Shown here: positions 60,367 through 64,000 of the stretch, in pieces
Layout: every line of letters starts with the position of its first letter
How positions within the stretch are numbered: position 1 is the first letter of the stretch
Source of the DNA: Gyrodactylus bullatarudis
Taxonomy: Eukaryota > Platyhelminthes > Monogenea > Gyrodactylidea > Gyrodactylidae
Length of the DNA: 64,000 nt
Direction of reading: 5' to 3'
Assembly: GCA_012064415.1 (NCBI GenBank)
Contig: SSNU01000163.1
Span: 496,001 to 560,000 of the forward strand
Position numbers and translations under genes: made by a program
The notes under the pieces: generated by a model
Seen by the model: the letters and a program-made list of their open reading frames with translations, nothing else
The model's database searches: none
Told to the model about the DNA's origin: nothing

Positions 60367-61326
60367 ATGGGCAATTGCAAAGTTTGCAGTTCGGAGCTCG
60401 ATAGGAAATCAAATTTTAATGTTATCTGCTGTTCATGTACTGAATTTTACAACAAAAAAGTCTCATGCCCTCCAGAAAAATGTAATCACGCTAACAACAA
60501 GGAATTAGACTCATGTCCAAGCTGCAAATTCGCAAAATGCAGCAGTTTTATTAAGCCAGAGAGAATAGAAAATCTCAACTCGTACAATAGTGACTCTTAT
60601 TTTGTCGAAAGGATTATATTTTGTGAAAGTCTTATTGAACCATCAACAGAAACGACATTTAGTGAGGAATTTGTCCAACTCGAAGCAGAGATAAATCCTT
60701 TTGATATGATTCTCATGGCTATGGAGAATCGATTGACCAAATTAAATTATTGGGCTAGTGTTATGCCCTGGTTCTCAACTGACCTCGTTCACATTGATCG
60801 AGTTGTCTTGATAAAACATTCTTGGATGGAAATTATTTTGTTATCCCTCTCACATCGCTCGTCTTTCACCAACGATGCGCTCTTGTTTTTCAATGAAAAC
60901 TCTAAATCAATACCTCGATTTGCAATAACTAGGACGGTTTTCACCAGCATGGGTCTTGGTTCTTATGCTGATCGTATTTTGAATCAACTAGTGAGGAATC
61001 TGAGAGATCTTGCTCTGGATAGAATCGAGTTGTGCCTTGTTCGAGCATCCCTTTTATTCAATCCTGAATGTCCTGGTCTGTCAGAAGAGGCTAAAACTCT
61101 AATTGAATCGTTTAGGGACAAAATTTATTCTGCCATCAACATTTATTGCTCCCAGTCCAAGGCTATCGTTGATACATCCCGGTTCACAAAGATTCTCATG
61201 AAGCTCAATCAAATCAAGCCTGTTGCACTCAAATGTGTTGAATATCTTGTTTTGCTCGAGTCCATATCAAAGGACAAGAATTATGAAAAAATTCTCACTT
61301 TAATCAGAGAAGGCACATGGAATTGA
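60367..61326 (+). CDS. Divergent RXR-like nuclear receptor (319 aa)
   Basis: Intronless. The N-terminus starts directly with a degenerate DNA-binding domain: first finger C4-x2-C7-x13-C21-x2-C24, spaced as usual, but the P-box region reads CCSCTEFY instead of CEGCKGFF. The second finger is C34-x4-C39-x10-C50-x2-C53, against the usual x5 and x9, and several residues between fingers are missing. The ligand-binding domain is clear: WASVMPWFSTDLVHIDRVVLIKH with SWMEIILLSLSHRS (family LVEWAKRIPHF and DQVILLRAGWNELLIA type), then FNPECPGLSEEAKTLIESF and FTKILMKLNQIKPVALKC, most like RXR/USP. A short C-terminus remains and I see no good AF-2 helix. It may bind unusual DNA or none, acting as a partner protein. 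Confidence 0.82.
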   Translation: MGNCKVCSSELDRKSNFNVICCSCTEFYNKKVSCPPEKCNHANNKELDSCPSCKFAKCSSFIKPERIENLNSYNSDSYFVERIIFCESLIEPSTETTFSEEFVQLEAEINPFDMILMAMENRLTKLNYWASVMPWFSTDLVHIDRVVLIKHSWMEIILLSLSHRSSFTNDALLFFNENSKSIPRFAITRTVFTSMGLGSYADRILNQLVRNLRDLALDRIELCLVRASLLFNPECPGLSEEAKTLIESFRDKIYSAINIYCSQSKAIVDTSRFTKILMKLNQIKPVALKCVEYLVLLESISKDKNYEKILTLIREGTWN

Positions 61327-62129
61327 AAATTTTTTGATTTGATCTACATTTTTTGAAATAATCTATTTTTGTATTATTAATAAATTTATTTATTTGAATT
61401 TTTCACCATTCAATTTCTGATGTTATCTAGAGTTCGTTTTATCCCCTGAAAAAGTTGTATGAGTTGTAATTTTTCTTGAGAGAATGGATACAGAAAAACC
61501 CCTCCAAAATGTTGAAATTTTGTATTTCATTCAAAGTTTTCTCTTTATGTTCAAGGATTTTATTTACAAGGTTTAAAAAAATTTCTATAAAATTAAGTTA
61601 AAAAAAAGTTGAATAAAATTTTCTTTGGTTTAAAAGTATTTCATACACTAAATAAAATCTATCTAATCTTCAGTTTAAACTTTTGGTAGCAGTTCGTTTC
61701 AGGCTCAGTGAAAAATTGGGGCTAGTACAGTACGAACTGTGCACTTTATGTCAAAAATCAGCCTTTTCTCTCTGCCCCTTTTTTATTATCCCTATTGGGC
61801 GTAATTGGTTGGATTCTTAAGAGAGAATTCTTCAACTTTAGCCTTATCCAGAACTGTCGATAATGACCCCTAATTAGGGTGATCAAGTGAATGTGTAGTT
61901 CTCGTTGGATTTGTGAAATAAGTTTCTAACTAATTAATTTAGTCTCAACTGAATGTTTAAAATTTTATCTCATAAAATCTATTTTACAAAAATTGATCGT
62001 ACTCTCTCTCGGTATTTTATTTGCACAACGAAAAAAACCATAGAGCCTTGAGAACAATGTTAGCTCAAGGAAAGTGAGCGAGCTTATAAAGGCAGGAAAA
62101 TGATCCTGTTCTCCTTGAGAAGTTAACGA
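61327..62129. other. Intergenic, no gene seen
   Basis: AT-rich 3' flank of the nuclear receptor and promoter region of the DNase gene. No convincing exon or repeat structure read. Confidence 0.5.
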
Positions 62130-63616
62130 ATGCTGAAAAAGTTGACATTATTAATTGTATTCTTATTATGGACTGTGGTAAATGGCCAACAGTTCTGTCA
62201 GCAAAGAATTCATAGGATAGGAGCCTTCAATATCCAAGTATTTGGTCAGACGAAAATGAAAAATGACCTTGTTGTTGAATCCCTATTGGCTGTGAGTTTA
62301 GATTAATCTCGAGACCGTTTAGATTCTGAGTCGATACTCCATTGTTGCCATACAAGAAGTTCGGGATTCCTCCGATAGTGCCTTCCAAGAATTAGTTTTG
62401 CGTCTAAGGGGGTAAATTTTATGAGAAAATTCCAAATTTTTTCTAGGAAAACAAACAGGAATCTCAATTACGTGCTGAGCTCAAGGCAAGGCCGCACTAA
62501 CTCGAAAGAACAAATCGGCATCATCTTTGAGTAAATCGTCATTATCTAATTCGCAAAAATTTTAGTGTTGATCTCTTTGGGATCGTTGGAACATGGGAGT
62601 ACCAAGATTTTGAGGGAACATTTGAACGTGCCCCATTTGCTGTCCTCGTTCAGTCTATAGGGGATAACATTGAACCTTTTATCATGATGGTCCATCATGC
62701 TAGTCCGGACCATGTTGTTGTGGAGCTGGAAAAACTCTATGAAGCTGTTGCAGAGGTTGAAGCAGTCTGGAATACACGTGTGAGTTGTGAATTTCTACTA
62801 CAAGATAATTTTCATTCTATCAAACAATTTCTCCCTTTGTCTTTAAACTAAGAGGTTGATGGTGGGCCGAGATTGCTCGGTTATACAAAACCTGTACGAA
62901 TCTGGGATTTTTTTCAAAAATTTCTAGTTTGAATAAATGAAGAGAAATTCTCTTCAAGAGAAGCCATGTTCTACCTTTGAACAGGAGACAACTGAGGACT
63001 TGTTAGTATACTATGACCAAACCTAAGCTGGAAATGTAGGAGTCATAAGATTACAAAATTATGATTGCTATTATTATCAGAATAAATATAGTAGTCTGAA
63101 CTCACACTCCTTTTCGTTCAACACAAGCCAGAAAAAAACATCATTGATCAGGTAGCTAGTGAACAAAGTTATTTGTCTGAATTTTTACACAGAGTATCTA
63201 AAAACTCAAGAGGATACACTTACTATAGAATACAATCATAATGGGTGATATGAATGCAGACTGTGGGTATTTATCGATGAAAAAATCAAAGACGGTTCGT
63301 CTTTTCAACAGTCACGAATGGATTGTTCCCATCGAAAGAAATACAGACACCACTGTCGCCAAGAAAGCATGCGCATATGATCGGTGAGCACTTTAAATTT
63401 CTCTTACAGACCCTCTCCCCTAGATTCTTCATCAGGCCAGAGTTGGCCAGATACATTGACGGAAATTCCATTAGCGTTTTCAACTTTGCTAAGGAATATG
63501 GGTTTGGCATTGAATTCGTAAGTGTTTCTACTAACTAACTTTTTCTTCCCCAGGCAAAATTAATTAGCGACCATTATCCAATTGAATTGAATATTTCTGA
63601 TCAATTGTGTCACTAA
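62130..63616 (+). CDS. DNase I-type secreted endonuclease
   Basis: Divalent-metal endonuclease of the DNase I / DNase1-like family. Seven exons: 62130-62291, 62323-62411, 62447-62530, 62566-62779, 63229-63383, 63424-63517, 63554-63616, giving 286 aa. A signal peptide (MLKKLTLLIVFLLWTVVNG) precedes RIGAFNIQVFGQTKM. Catalytic residues are kept: Glu in IQEVRDS, His in VHHASP, Asp in MGDMNADCG and His in ISDHYPIEL. The NADCG and KACAYDR cysteines fit the structural disulfide. Introns are 31, 35, 35, about 450, 40 and 36 nt. It should be secreted and could digest extracellular or dietary DNA. Confidence 0.92.
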
Positions 63617-64000
63617 AGTTGTAATGTAATTCTCTCATCCCCTGTACAATAATACAGTGTATATCCTGAATATAAAAATCATCTTTCCAAATGAATGTGA
63701 ACATCTTTTGATTTCTTGCGCAATATTCTTGAGTCTTGTATACTCTAAATTGTAAATTTCGTGTCAAATCTTGTTGCCTTAATATTTTTCATTGAACAGG
63801 GAGTCTACAAAATCAATTTTTATTTGCTTAGAAAAGTATCACCTTTAACCTCGTCGTTTTACAGTGGTAGATGAGGAATTTTTATGTGGGATTTTCATAG
63901 GCTCTTTGAACATATATGAGTCTACGACTCCATCCTATGATGATGATGATGATGCCTACTTTTATTGTTTGAAGAAATTTTTTTTTTCAATAGGGTCAAT
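63617..64000. other. 3' flank of the DNase gene
   Basis: No gene seen. A short TGATGA repeat lies at about 63939-63954. Confidence 0.5.

Overview
This is AT-rich animal nuclear DNA. The metazoan calls are a nuclear receptor, GPR155/LYCHOS, a lamin-B-receptor-type sterol reductase, membralin and secreted DNase I. Protein-coding genes have GT-AG introns, and about two dozen of those I could phase are only 23 to 36 nt long. Long introns and intergenic DNA carry Penelope-like retroelement debris and MITE-like elements. Such short introns are known from some small-bodied or parasitic invertebrates (dicyemids, orthonectids, flatworms, for example), but I cannot assign a species. I resolved 28 protein-coding loci.

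Layout. 1-5210: UBE2J2 (partial), a tiny membrane protein, bystin and uridine-cytidine kinase-like UCKL1. 5211-8053: gene-free, with MITE-like and foldback repeats. 8054-22909: four intronless paralogues of about 925-1015 residues (A-D), which I cannot place in any known family. A nested palindrome with hammerhead-ribozyme-like motifs lies between A and B. 23864-28819: a small unknown gene, porphobilinogen deaminase, a THUMPD1-type protein, eIF6 and a DUF4602/C1orf131-type protein. 28958-34725: membralin, with transposons in three introns. 35348-47849: a membrane protein with a probable 5-nt microexon, HUS1, a Cys/Asn-rich protein, POP4, an LBR/TM7SF2-type reductase, an SRFBP1/BUD22-type protein, CMC1, NFU1, condensin NCAPH and an Ig-domain membrane protein. 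48434-60254: GPR155 in 13 exons, with a small secreted-type protein 26 nt upstream of it on the same strand. 60367-63616: a divergent RXR-like nuclear receptor and a DNase I-type secreted nuclease.

Most loci form divergent head-to-head pairs with about 100-220 bp between start codons, so shared bidirectional promoters look normal here. Several genes act in ribosome or RNA maturation (BYSL, EIF6, DUF4602, BUD22-like, POP4, THUMPD1-like), others in mitochondrial metal or haem biology (CMC1, NFU1, HMBS). They look like ordinary housekeeping genes rather than one pathway cluster.

Most unusual: the A-D family with mosaic near-identity between A and B; a set of hammerhead-like motifs, several preceded by CCAAT and TATA boxes and arranged as palindromes; the very short introns and microexons; and the nuclear receptor with an abnormal DNA-binding domain. 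All calls come from reading the sequence; no database search was run.
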